From Pseudoxanthomonas sp. YR558 (lineage in GTDB: Bacteria > Pseudomonadota > Gammaproteobacteria > Xanthomonadales > Xanthomonadaceae), in the NCBI RefSeq assembly GCF_900116385.1, contig NZ_FPCI01000002.1, forward strand, positions 744,001 to 808,000: a stretch of 64,000 nucleotides of DNA, in the 5' to 3' direction. Numbering within the stretch: position 1 is the first letter of the stretch; each line of letters opens with the position of its first letter. The notes below the pieces were generated by a model. That model saw nothing but the letters and a program-made list of their open reading frames with translations. It did no database searches and was not told where the DNA came from. Below, in pieces: positions 8,550-16,862 of this stretch. A program made the translations under genes and the position numbers.

Positions 8550-9809
8550 ATGGCGATCGAAGCCACCGAACCTTCCACTGCGCTCATCCAGAATGACATC
8601 GTCCTGTTCGGCCTGATCGCCGCCACGCTGGGCGTGGTGTTCTGGACGTCTTCGCGCGAGACGGGCTTCTTCAAGAAGTTCTACACCTACGTGCCCGCGC
8701 TGCTGCTGTGCTACTTCATTCCCGGCATTTTCAACAGCGTCGGCCTGATCGACGGCGCCGCCAGCAAGCTCTACAACCCGGTCGCGAGCCGCGTGCTGCT
8801 GCCGGCGGCATTGGTGTTGCTGACATTGACCATCGACCTGAAGGGCGTGCTGAAACTGGGTCCCAAGCTGCTGGTGATGTATGCGGCGGCATCGGCCAGC
8901 GTGATGATCGGTGCATTCGTGGCGTTCGGCGTGATGGATGCGGTGCATCCGGAAACCGTGGCCGGTGATACCTGGGGCGGCATGGCCGCGCTGGCGGGTA
9001 GCTGGATCGGCGGCGGCGCGAACATGGTGGCGATGAAGGAGGTCTTCCAGGTCGACGAGACCACGTTCGGCCAGTTCGTCGTCATCGACGTCGCGGTCGG
9101 CTATGTCTGGATGGCCGTGTTGATCTTCCTGGCGAACCGTGCGAAGGCCATCGATGCGCATACGGGCGCCGATACGCGCGCGATCGAGGAACTCAAGGAA
9201 CGCCTGGCGTCCTATCAGAAGCAGCACGAGCGGGTCACCACGTTGACGGACCTGATGGTGATCCTGGCGATCGCCTTCGGTACGGTCGGTCTCGCGCACG
9301 CCGTTGCCGGACCGGCGTCGGCCTGGTTTGGCGGCTTCGCATGGGCGAAGCAGGTGAGCCTGCACGAGCCGTTCGTCTGGGTGGTCGTGCTGTCGACGCT
9401 GATCGGCTTGGGCCTGAGCCTGACCCGTGCGCGCGAGTTGGACGGTGCGGGCGCGTCGAAGATCGGTGCGCTGTTCCTGTACATCCTCATCGCCTGCATC
9501 GGCATGCAGATGGATATCGGCTCGCTGGCCGACAAGCCGTGGCTGCTGGCATTGGGCGTGATCTGGATCCTGGTGCACATCGTGCTGCTGGCACTGCTGG
9601 GCAAGCTGCTGCGTGTGCCGTTCTTCTATTTCGCGATGGGCTCGCAGAGCAATATCGGCGGGCCGGCATCGGCGCCGGTGGTGGCCTCGGTGTTCCATCC
9701 CTCGCTCGCGCCGGTCGGCGCGTTGCTGGGTGCGCTGGGCTATGCCACCGGCACGGTGGCGGCGTACGCGGTCGGCGTTGGCCTGCGCGCGATGGCGGGG
9801 CAGGGTTGA
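8550..9809 (+). CDS. DUF819 family integral membrane protein
   Basis: A 419-aa membrane protein with about ten hydrophobic segments. The arrangement LLLCYFIPGIFNS near residue 55, the internal GSWIGGGANMVAMKE motif around residue 150, and a similar SQSNIGGPASAPVVAS motif near residue 370 are the hallmarks of DUF819. The two Gly/Ser-rich motifs look like re-entrant loops of an inverted-repeat transporter, so a transporter role is likely by inference, but no substrate is known. It has a good ribosome-binding site (GAAGGAG). It follows the S9 peptidase after a terminator and precedes a REP pair. Confidence 0.88.
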   Translation: MAIEATEPSTALIQNDIVLFGLIAATLGVVFWTSSRETGFFKKFYTYVPALLLCYFIPGIFNSVGLIDGAASKLYNPVASRVLLPAALVLLTLTIDLKGVLKLGPKLLVMYAAASASVMIGAFVAFGVMDAVHPETVAGDTWGGMAALAGSWIGGGANMVAMKEVFQVDETTFGQFVVIDVAVGYVWMAVLIFLANRAKAIDAHTGADTRAIEELKERLASYQKQHERVTTLTDLMVILAIAFGTVGLAHAVAGPASAWFGGFAWAKQVSLHEPFVWVVVLSTLIGLGLSLTRARELDGAGASKIGALFLYILIACIGMQMDIGSLADKPWLLALGVIWILVHIVLLALLGKLLRVPFFYFAMGSQSNIGGPASAPVVASVFHPSLAPVGALLGALGYATGTVAAYAVGVGLRAMAGQG

Positions 9810-9820
9810 TACGGACTCCA

Positions 9821-9883
9821 CTGTAGGAGCGACGTAAGTCGCGACCGGGAACATCAACGTCGCGACTTACGTCGCTCCTACAG
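9821..9883. repeat. Inverted pair of GTAG-headed REP elements
   Basis: Two perfect 25-base arms (9821-9845 and 9859-9883) face each other across 13 bases. Each arm begins CTGTAGGAG and itself contains the smaller palindrome GCGAC-GTAA-GTCGC, so each is a REP unit with the GTAG head typical of RAYT-mobilised repeats. A near-identical pair, differing by one base per arm, lies at 13440-13601. No RAYT transposase gene is in the window. Confidence 0.85.
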
Positions 9884-9896
9884 GAAAGCCGGAACG

Positions 9897-9929
9897 AAAA
9901 AGGGCGAAGCTACCGGCTTCGCCCTTTTT
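9897..9929. terminator. Bidirectional terminator between DUF819 gene and ybdD
   Basis: AAAAAGGGCGAAGC and GCTTCGCCCTTTTT form a 14-base stem with a five-base loop. A-rich and T-rich flanks on opposite sides make it a classic two-way terminator for the convergent genes. Confidence 0.93.
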
Positions 9930-9948
9930 GTTTGCCTGACGGAATCGA

Positions 9949-10173
9949 TCAGCAACAGCGGAACCCGCTCCTGCCGCCGAACCGCGCTTCCTGCCGCTCG
10001 CGGAAGAACGTCTTGTAGTCCATCGGCTCGCGGTCCGGGTGCTTCTCCAGCACATGCCGGACGTAGTTGTCGTAGTCCGGAATGCCGCAGCACAGGCGCG
10101 CGGTCTGCACCAGCCTCCGCCACACACGCTTGTGCGTGGCGAAGTGCGAGAGCGGAACGAGTTCCGTGCCCAT
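9949..10173 (-). CDS. YbdD/YjiX family small protein
   Basis: A 74-aa soluble protein recognisable as the YbdD/YjiX family (DUF466) from CCGIPDYDNYV, followed by HPDREPMDYKTFFRERQEAR and the cysteine-containing basic C-terminus. In many proteobacteria this small gene follows cstA or its paralogue btsT and is thought to assist the transporter. Here it starts three bases after the cstA stop, so the two are certainly co-transcribed. The ATG at 10173 is the only sensible start. Confidence 0.92.
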   Translation of the reverse strand: MGTELVPLSHFATHKRVWRRLVQTARLCCGIPDYDNYVRHVLEKHPDREPMDYKTFFRERQEARFGGRSGFRCC

Positions 10174-10176
10174 GGC

Positions 10177-12264
10177 TTACAGCCAGGCCTTCTGCTGTTC
10201 GTCGGTCAGCGCGACGTACGGTGACTCGCGATCGGTACGCACGCTGCTGGCGCGCGCCTTCAGGATCGCCTTGACCGCATACAGCAGCACGCTGAACACC
10301 ACGAACAGGAACAGGACGGTCAGGCCGGTGTTGACGTAGCTGTTGATCACCACCTGGTGCATCTGGCTCATGCTCTTGGCCGCGCCGAGCAGCTGGCCGT
10401 CGGCGATGGAGGCCTGGTACTTCTTCGCCTGGGCGACGAAGCCGACCGCCGGGTTGCTGTCGAAGATCTTGATAAGGCCCGCGTAGGTCGTGCAGATCAG
10501 CAGCCAGATCGCCGGGACGACGGTGACCCAGGCGTAGCGGTCGCGCTTCATCTTGAACAGCACCACCGTGCACAGCATCAGCGCGATGCCGGCAAGCATC
10601 TGGTTGGCGATGCCGAACAGCGGCCATAGCGTGTTGATGCCGCCCAGCGGATCGACCACGCCCTGGTACAGGAAGTAACCCCACAGCGCGACGCAGCCGG
10701 CGGTGCCGATGACGTTCGCGCCCCAGGAATCCGTCTTGCGCAGCGGCGGGATGAAGTTGCCCAGCAGGTCCTGCAGCATGAAGCGGCCGGCACGCGTGCC
10801 CGCATCCACTGCGGTCAGGATGAAGAGCGCTTCGAACAGGATGGCGAAGTGATACCAGAAGGCCATCATCGCGTCGCCGCCCGGCAGTGCGTCGTGCAGG
10901 ATCACGGCGATACCCACGGCCAGCGTCGGTGCGCCACCGGCGCGCGAGATGATCGTGCTTTCGCCGATGTTGTGCGCCGTCTGCGTCAGCATTTCCGGCG
11001 TCACCACGAAGCCCCAACTGCTGACCTTCGCAGCCACGTCGACCGCGCTGGTGCCGATGGCGGCGGCGGGGCTGTTCATGGCGAAGTAGACGCCGGGCTC
11101 GATGATCGAGGCCGCGACCAACGCCATGATGGCGACGAACGATTCCATCAGCATGCCGCCGTAGCCGATGTAGCGGGTGTGGGTTTCATTGGCCAGCAGC
11201 TTGGGCGAGGTGCCCGAGCTGATCAGCGCATGGAAGCCCGAGACCGCACCGCAGGCGATGGTGATGAAGAGGAACGGGAACAAGCCGCCCTTCCACACCG
11301 GACCGTCGCCGGTGCTGGCGAATTGGGTCAGCGCCGGCATCTTCAGCGAGGTCACTTCCGGGCTGGCGATGACGATGCCGATGGCCAGCGCGACGATCAC
11401 GCCAATCTTGAGGAAGGTCGACAGGTAGTCGCGCGGCGCCAGCAGCAGCCACACGGGCAGCACGGCGGCGACGAAACCGTAGCCGATCAGCATCCAGGTG
11501 ATCTGGGTGCCGGTGAAGGTGAACGCCGGGCCCCACGTGGGATGCGCGCCGACCTTGCCGCCGAACCAGATGGCCAGCAGCAACAGGATGATGCCGACCA
11601 CCGAGATCTCTCCGATCTTGCCGGGGCGGATGTAGCGCATGTAGATGCCCATGAAGATCGCGATGGGCATCGTGGCGATCACCGTGAACATACCCCACGG
11701 GCTTTCAGCCAGCGCCTTCACCACGATCATCGCCAGCACCGCCAGGATGATGATCATGATCAGGAACGCGCCGAACAGCGCGATGGTGCCGGCCACCTGG
11801 CCCATTTCCTCGCGGACCAGATCACCCAGCGAGCGGCCGTTGCGGCGGCTGGAGATGAACAGGACCATGAAATCCTGCACCGCGCCCGCGAGCACCACGC
11901 CGGCGATCAGCCAGAGCATGCCGGGCAGGTAGCCCATCTGCGCCGCGAGCACCGGGCCCACCAGCGGGCCGGCGCCGGCGATGGCGGCGAAGTGGTGGCC
12001 GAACAACACGTGCTTGTTGGTGGGCACGTAGTCCAGGCCATCGTTGTTGATGTGCGCGGGGGTCGCGCGGGTCGGGTCCAGCCCCATCACGTTCTTCGCG
12101 ATGTACAGGCTGTAGTAGCGGTACGCCACCAGGTAGATGGACACCGCCGCCACGACGATCCACAGCGCGCTGATCTGCTCGCCCTGGCGCAAGGCCACGA
12201 CGCCCAGACACCCTGCGCCGAGGAGCGCGAGCGCCGCCCAGCCGATCTTGGAAAAACCATTCAT
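10177..12264 (-). CDS. cstA: Carbon starvation protein CstA (pyruvate/peptide transporter)
   Basis: A large inner-membrane protein of 695 aa with about 16-18 hydrophobic segments. CstA family members of E. coli take up pyruvate and were linked to peptide use during carbon starvation. Characteristic stretches include NDGLDYVPTNKHVLFGHHFA near residue 75, IAGAGPLVGPVLAAQMGYLPG after it, and FHALISSGTSPK in the middle. I chose the second ATG (12264) because TCGGAGGG stands seven bases upstream, while the first ATG has no such site. It is followed by ybdD, and corA lies upstream on the same strand. No CRP site was clearly seen. Confidence 0.95.
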   Translation of the reverse strand: MNGFSKIGWAALALLGAGCLGVVALRQGEQISALWIVVAAVSIYLVAYRYYSLYIAKNVMGLDPTRATPAHINNDGLDYVPTNKHVLFGHHFAAIAGAGPLVGPVLAAQMGYLPGMLWLIAGVVLAGAVQDFMVLFISSRRNGRSLGDLVREEMGQVAGTIALFGAFLIMIIILAVLAMIVVKALAESPWGMFTVIATMPIAIFMGIYMRYIRPGKIGEISVVGIILLLLAIWFGGKVGAHPTWGPAFTFTGTQITWMLIGYGFVAAVLPVWLLLAPRDYLSTFLKIGVIVALAIGIVIASPEVTSLKMPALTQFASTGDGPVWKGGLFPFLFITIACGAVSGFHALISSGTSPKLLANETHTRYIGYGGMLMESFVAIMALVAASIIEPGVYFAMNSPAAAIGTSAVDVAAKVSSWGFVVTPEMLTQTAHNIGESTIISRAGGAPTLAVGIAVILHDALPGGDAMMAFWYHFAILFEALFILTAVDAGTRAGRFMLQDLLGNFIPPLRKTDSWGANVIGTAGCVALWGYFLYQGVVDPLGGINTLWPLFGIANQMLAGIALMLCTVVLFKMKRDRYAWVTVVPAIWLLICTTYAGLIKIFDSNPAVGFVAQAKKYQASIADGQLLGAAKSMSQMHQVVINSYVNTGLTVLFLFVVFSVLLYAVKAILKARASSVRTDRESPYVALTDEQQKAWL

Positions 12265-12376
12265 TCGGGAACCCTCCGACAAGTCGGGACAAGGGTCACC
12301 CCATGCGGGAGGCCGGTCAATCCGTAACGGCCGATTCAGCCTTCAACTTTGGTCGCAATCCGATGGCGTAGGGCGC

Positions 12377-13390
12377 TCAGAGCCAGCGCGAACGCTTGAA
12401 CAGCCGGTACAGGCCGAAGCAGGCCAGCGCCACGCCCGCGATCAGGATGGGGTAGGCGAAGCGTCCGCCCAGCTCGGGCATGTGCTCGAAGTTCATGCCG
12501 TACCAACTGGTGATCAGGGTGGGCGCGGCGAGCAGTGCGGCCCAGGCACCCAGGCGTTTGACGATCTCGCCCTGGGCCAGCGTCACCAGCGAGAGGTTCA
12601 CGCTGAGCGCCGTCGTCAGCATTTCGCGCAGCGTGTCGGTGTATTCATTGACGCGCAGCACATGGTCCTGCACGTCGCGGAAGTACAACCGCACTTCTTC
12701 GGGGATCAGTGTGCTCTGCGAGCGGGTCAGCTGCGCCAGCACGTCCTGCAGCGGCGCCACCGCCAGACGCATCTGGGTCAGTTCGCGCTTCAGTTCGTAC
12801 AGCTTCACCACCGTCACCCGGCGATAGGTGTCGGCGAAGATGTCCTTCTCCAGCGTGTCCAGCGTCTGCTTGAACTGGTCGATGATCGGCCGGTAGTTGT
12901 CGACGATGTAGTCGAGCACCGCATAGAGTCCATACGACGGACCGAGCGCGAGCAGTTCGGGTTCGCGCTGCACGCGCTCGCGCACCGGCGCATACGACAG
13001 CGAGGCGCCGTGGCGCACGGTCACCAGATAGCGCGGACCGAGGAAGGCGTGGGTCTCGCCGAACTTGATGCGGTCGTCCACCACCTGCGCGGTATGCACA
13101 GCCACGAACAGCGAGTTGCCGTAGGCCTCCAGCTTCGGACGCTGGTGCGCGTTCTGCGCGTCCTCGACGGCGAGGTCGTGCAGGCAGAACTCCTCCTGCA
13201 GTTTCTCCAGGATGGTGTCCGCCGGTTCGTACAGGCCCACCCAGATGAAGCTGCCGTCGTCGACGGCCAGCACGTCGCTGATCTCATCCAGGCTGATGTC
13301 GCGCCGCTTGCCACCGTGGTCGTAGACCACGCAATTGATGACGCACTGGGGCAGGATGGGTTTCTTGGCGGGGGTGGCGACATCATTCAT
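12377..13390 (-). CDS. corA: CorA family magnesium/cobalt transporter
   Basis: A 337-aa cation channel. The long soluble N-terminal domain ends in two C-terminal membrane helices. The signature YGMNFEHMPE, containing the selectivity GMN motif and the MPEL loop, follows the first helix, and the C-terminus is basic (FKRSRW), as in all CorA proteins. The frame continues upstream through a REP sequence, but the ATG at 13390 begins at MNDVATPAKKPIL and gives normal CorA length. The gene reads toward cstA with 112 bp between them. Confidence 0.95.
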   Translation of the reverse strand: MNDVATPAKKPILPQCVINCVVYDHGGKRRDISLDEISDVLAVDDGSFIWVGLYEPADTILEKLQEEFCLHDLAVEDAQNAHQRPKLEAYGNSLFVAVHTAQVVDDRIKFGETHAFLGPRYLVTVRHGASLSYAPVRERVQREPELLALGPSYGLYAVLDYIVDNYRPIIDQFKQTLDTLEKDIFADTYRRVTVVKLYELKRELTQMRLAVAPLQDVLAQLTRSQSTLIPEEVRLYFRDVQDHVLRVNEYTDTLREMLTTALSVNLSLVTLAQGEIVKRLGAWAALLAAPTLITSWYGMNFEHMPELGGRFAYPILIAGVALACFGLYRLFKRSRWL

Positions 13391-13439
13391 GGCGTGAATC
13401 GTGCGCCACGGAGCCGCGTCCGACAAGCCCGTGCGCGTC

Positions 13440-13601
13440 CTGTAGGAGCGACGTGAGTCGCGACCAAGCGAATGACACGCCTGGAAGCCCCTTACGCACG
13501 GATCCTGTGGAGGGCGCTTCGGCTCTTTCCTCAGGATCCGTGCTCCTTCCGTTTTTATGGGTGTTCCGCTTCCGCGGTCGCGACTCACGTCGCTCCTACA
13601 G
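13440..13601. repeat. Split inverted REP pair with 110-bp spacer
   Basis: Perfect 26-base arms at 13440-13465 and 13576-13601 match the REP pair at 9821-9883, apart from a GTGA instead of GTAA centre. Unlike that pair, the arms here are separated by 110 bases containing a large hairpin. It lies between the GH97 gene and corA. Confidence 0.83.
13496..13543. terminator. Long hairpin inside the REP pair
   Basis: Outer arms GCACGGATCCTG and CAGGATCCGTGC pair perfectly. The inner bases continue the pairing with a few mismatches down to a TTCG tetraloop, giving a 22-base stem. A TTTTT run follows eight bases later on the plus strand. It probably ends transcription between GH97 and corA or stabilises RNA ends. 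Confidence 0.6.
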
Positions 13602-13616
13602 AAAGCCGGGGGCAGC

Positions 13617-15638
13617 TCACTGGGCGACGAAGCGGATCGCCTGGCCGCCACCCGGTGCCAGCTTCAGCGTCAGCGTGTCGTCGCGCGTCACGCTGCGCTC
13701 CTCGATCACGATGTCCTGCGGCGCGGTCTTCCAGTTCGCCTTGTCGCCGTCGCGATAGATCTGCGCGGTGTAACGACGGCCTTCGTCGAGGAACGACAAC
13801 GGCACGCTGAGCGTGCGGCCGTCTTCGTCGGTCAGCGCGCCCAGGTACCAGTTGGGGCCGCCGCGCTCCTTGCGGGCAATGGTCACGTAGTCGCCCACTT
13901 CACCGTTCAGCACGCGCGTGTCGTCCCAGTCCACCGGCACGTCCTTGATGAACTGGAACGGCGCCGGGTTCTTCTCGTAGTTCTCAAGGAGATCCGCGGC
14001 CATCTGCAGCGGGCTGTAGATGACGACATACAGCGAGAGCTGCTTGGCCCAGGTGGTGGCGATGCCGTCGGTGGAGCGCGTCTTCATGCCGAAGATGCCC
14101 GGCGTGTAGTCCATCGGTCCGGCGAGCAGGCGGGTGAACACCAGGTTGGCTTCATGCTCCGGGGGATTGCCGGGCTGGCCCCAGGCGCTGAACTCCATGC
14201 CGCGCGCGCCTTCTCGGGTGATCCAGTTCGGATAGGTGCGGCGCAGACCGCTGTCCTTGATCGGCTCGTGCGGATTGACGGCGATATGGCGCTTCGCCGC
14301 CTCAGTCACCACCTTCATGTGGTGGCGCGCCATGTCCTGGCCTTCGTGCCACGCGTAGTGGCGCTTGCCGTCGGTGCCGGTGACCTTGGCCTGACTGGCA
14401 TCGGCCACATAGCCGGTCTTCACCGCAGGCACGCCGACGCGCTGGTACAGGTCGAACGCGGCATCGAGTTGCGACTCGTAGTGCGCGGCGTTGCCCGAGG
14501 TCTCGTGGTGGCCGATCAGCACGACGTTCTTCGAACGGGCGTAGCGGCTGAGCGCTTCGAGGTCGAAGTCGGGATACGACTTCGTGAAGCTGAAATCCTC
14601 GCCGTTGCCGAACCAGTCGCCGTCCCAACCCACGTTCCAACCTTCGACGAGCACGCCGCCGAAACCGTTTTTCGCGGCGAAATCGATGTGCTTGCGGACG
14701 TTCTCGTTGGTGGCGCCGTGCTTGGGGCCGGAGGCCCAGCTCTTCAGCTCCAGGTGCATCTCCCACCACACGCCGACGTACTTCATCGGCTTCACCCAGG
14801 ACACGTCGCCGAGCGCGTTGGGCTCGTTGAGGTTGAGGGTCAGGCCGGACATCGCCAGGCCGGCGGCATCGTCGCTCAGCAACAGCGTGCGCCACGGCGT
14901 ATCGAACGGCGCGGCACGCACGACCTTGCCCTCGCCGATGCCCTGTGTCAGGTCCGCCTTCAGTTTGCGGCCGTCGACCCGGGTCAGGTTCATGCCGCTG
15001 TAGTCGACCAGCGCGGCTTCGTGGATCGACACGTGGGTGCCGTCCTCGAACTTGAAGGTGATCGGCGTCTGCGCATCGCCGACCTGCTGCACGGGCGTGC
15101 GGTGGTACAGGTATTCCTCGCGGTTCCATTCCCCGGCGGGAATCCACCACGCGGTCGCGTCACGGGCCAGCGAGAACTCGGTCAGCTCCTCGCTGATCTT
15201 CACCTGCTCCAGGCCGGGCTGCTTCGGGAAGCGGTAGCGGAAGCCGACGCCGTCGTCGAACACGCGGAACACCACGTCGAAGCTGCGGAAGGGCTTGGCC
15301 TTCTCCTTCAGCGTGACCGTCAGTTCGTTGTAGTGGTTGCGGATGAAGCGGCGCTCACCCCAAGGCTGCTCCCAGGTCTCGTCGAAGGAGCGCGTGCGCG
15401 GCTGGACGATCTCGATGTTGCGCTCGAACTTGGGCGCGTCCACCAACAGGAAGCCAAGCCGCGACGAGGCGATGACCGGCTGGCCTTTGCGCGAGACGGC
15501 ATACGCGGGCCTGCCATCGTTGTCGGTGGACAGCTCCACCACGATGGAGCCGTCGGGCGAGGCGACACGCGGCCCTGGTGCGGCATGCGCGGTGGCGCTG
15601 GACAGCAGGACGAGGAGCGGAAGGAGGAAACGGGACAT
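13617..15638 (-). CDS. Glycoside hydrolase family 97 alpha-glycosidase, secreted
   Basis: A 673-aa protein with a signal peptide (MSRFLLPLLVLLSSATAHA), so it acts in the periplasm. The N-terminal beta-sandwich, the (beta/alpha)8 barrel with GGVLVEGWNVGWDGDW, and the small C-terminal sandwich follow the GH97 layout of SusB-like alpha-glucosidases. Glutamates sit in GHHETSGN, VNPHEPIKD and REGARGMEF, the three motifs carrying the catalytic or calcium-binding acids in inverting members. The position where retaining members have a nucleophilic Asp appears as glycine in AVKTGYV. I therefore infer an inverting alpha-glucosidase type. The ATG at 15638 is preceded by GAGGG. No other carbohydrate gene is adjacent. 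Confidence 0.92.
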   Translation of the reverse strand: MSRFLLPLLVLLSSATAHAAPGPRVASPDGSIVVELSTDNDGRPAYAVSRKGQPVIASSRLGFLLVDAPKFERNIEIVQPRTRSFDETWEQPWGERRFIRNHYNELTVTLKEKAKPFRSFDVVFRVFDDGVGFRYRFPKQPGLEQVKISEELTEFSLARDATAWWIPAGEWNREEYLYHRTPVQQVGDAQTPITFKFEDGTHVSIHEAALVDYSGMNLTRVDGRKLKADLTQGIGEGKVVRAAPFDTPWRTLLLSDDAAGLAMSGLTLNLNEPNALGDVSWVKPMKYVGVWWEMHLELKSWASGPKHGATNENVRKHIDFAAKNGFGGVLVEGWNVGWDGDWFGNGEDFSFTKSYPDFDLEALSRYARSKNVVLIGHHETSGNAAHYESQLDAAFDLYQRVGVPAVKTGYVADASQAKVTGTDGKRHYAWHEGQDMARHHMKVVTEAAKRHIAVNPHEPIKDSGLRRTYPNWITREGARGMEFSAWGQPGNPPEHEANLVFTRLLAGPMDYTPGIFGMKTRSTDGIATTWAKQLSLYVVIYSPLQMAADLLENYEKNPAPFQFIKDVPVDWDDTRVLNGEVGDYVTIARKERGGPNWYLGALTDEDGRTLSVPLSFLDEGRRYTAQIYRDGDKANWKTAPQDIVIEERSVTRDDTLTLKLAPGGGQAIRFVAQ

Positions 15639-15683
15639 GCGACCCTCGCGATAAGCAGAGGGCCGCATCGTGCGTGGCGTGGC

Positions 15684-16862
15684 TCAGTGCGACAAGCGTC
15701 GGGGCATGAATACGTATGCAAGTGCCAGGTGCACCGGCAGCAGCAACGCGATCCACGACTGGTTGTATTGCAGCCGCAGCGGCAGCCAGTGCAGGAACCA
15801 TGCGACCAAGGCGCCCACCGCGATGGCGACCGTAAGCCAGCCGAACCACGCGGGCGGGATGCGGCGGCGCAGCACGGCAATTGCGCCGGGTATCAGCAAC
15901 ACGCACAGCGGGTTCAACAGCAGCAGATTGCGGTTGGCCCACGCCGCCCAGTGCTCGGTGAAGCCCCAGAGATACACCAGCAGCGCGCCCGCCACGAAGC
16001 ACACCAGCCACAACGGCAGCGCGAGCGCCGCGACCACGCGCGCGTTCCGACGGCCCACGAATGCGACCAACAACGCGATGGCAACGCCAGCGGCCAGCCA
16101 TGGCCACCAACGACGCGGCGTCTCGGCGGGTTCGGCCGCGATCCGGTGCGGCAGCAATTGCATCTCGGACTGCACCAGCGGACGTCCCGCGGCGTTCTTC
16201 GCCTCGCGCAGGCTGTCGGCCAGGCGCATCGGTACATAGGCTTCTTCCCAGCGCGACATGGGCTTGTCCGCCGACGGCCCCAGGCCTACATCGAAGCCGA
16301 GCCACATCCACGTCGCCGGCGAGGCCAGGCGCACCGCTTCGCTGCGGAAGGTGTTGCCGCGCGAACGGCCGGCGAGCTGCGATTTCAAACGGCCGCCGAG
16401 CGCGGCATCCAGTGCGTCGCGCACTTGCGTGGAGCAGTTGGAGGTGAAGTAGTCGTAGCGGTAGCGCGCGTTCTCCGGGCGCGCACGCTCGGCCAGTGCG
16501 TCGGCCAGGGCCTGCGCCTGTTCGGGCGTAACGTCCAGCCACTGCAGCGACACGCCGCGTCCGCTGTCGCGGTACTGCGCGAGGTCCTGCTCGAACGGCA
16601 GCGCGACCAGGTAATACATCATGTGGCCGCGGGCGAAGTTGCCGACGAAGTCGGCTTCCGACGGATCGAAGAAGCCGAAGTTGTATGAGATCGCATCGCC
16701 ATTGGCGGGGTCGACCACGACGATGGCGTTGTGGCCGAAGCGTTCGAAGAAGACTTCGCCCGGCTGCATGGTCGCCACGCCGATCCGTGGCGCCGCCCAG
16801 GCGCTCGCCGCCAGCAGCCACAGCGCGCCCAGCAGCGCCAGGCGCGTGGCCAGGCTACGCAT
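15684..16862 (-). CDS. DUF4105 domain membrane protein
   Basis: A 392-aa protein with a cleavable signal peptide or first membrane helix (LATRLALLGALWLLAASAWA) and about five C-terminal membrane segments. The periplasmic part contains FFERFGHNAIVVVD, SYNFGFFDP and YFTSNCSTQVRDAL, which mark the DUF4105 (Lnb N-terminal, NlpC/P60-like fold) family. The His of FGHNA and Cys of SNCST could be catalytic, by analogy with cysteine peptidases; this is inference. The start at 16862 overlaps the corC stop by eight bases, so it is translationally coupled to corC. In enterobacteria the gene after corC is lnt, so this occupies that slot. Confidence 0.85.
   Translation of the reverse strand: MRSLATRLALLGALWLLAASAWAAPRIGVATMQPGEVFFERFGHNAIVVVDPANGDAISYNFGFFDPSEADFVGNFARGHMMYYLVALPFEQDLAQYRDSGRGVSLQWLDVTPEQAQALADALAERARPENARYRYDYFTSNCSTQVRDALDAALGGRLKSQLAGRSRGNTFRSEAVRLASPATWMWLGFDVGLGPSADKPMSRWEEAYVPMRLADSLREAKNAAGRPLVQSEMQLLPHRIAAEPAETPRRWWPWLAAGVAIALLVAFVGRRNARVVAALALPLWLVCFVAGALLVYLWGFTEHWAAWANRNLLLLNPLCVLLIPGAIAVLRRRIPPAWFGWLTVAIAVGALVAWFLHWLPLRLQYNQSWIALLLPVHLALAYVFMPRRLSH

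Noticed and set aside
9821..9883. REP pair considered as a transcription terminator of the DUF819 gene
   Set aside because: It lacks a T tract, and a proper bidirectional terminator follows at 9897-9929. The same arms recur at 13440-13601, so it is better called a repeat.
13557..16688. A 1043-codon open frame on the plus strand opposite the GH97 and DUF4105 genes
   Set aside because: It spans two real genes on the other strand and reads through a REP repeat. Its composition is the usual shadow of high-GC coding DNA.
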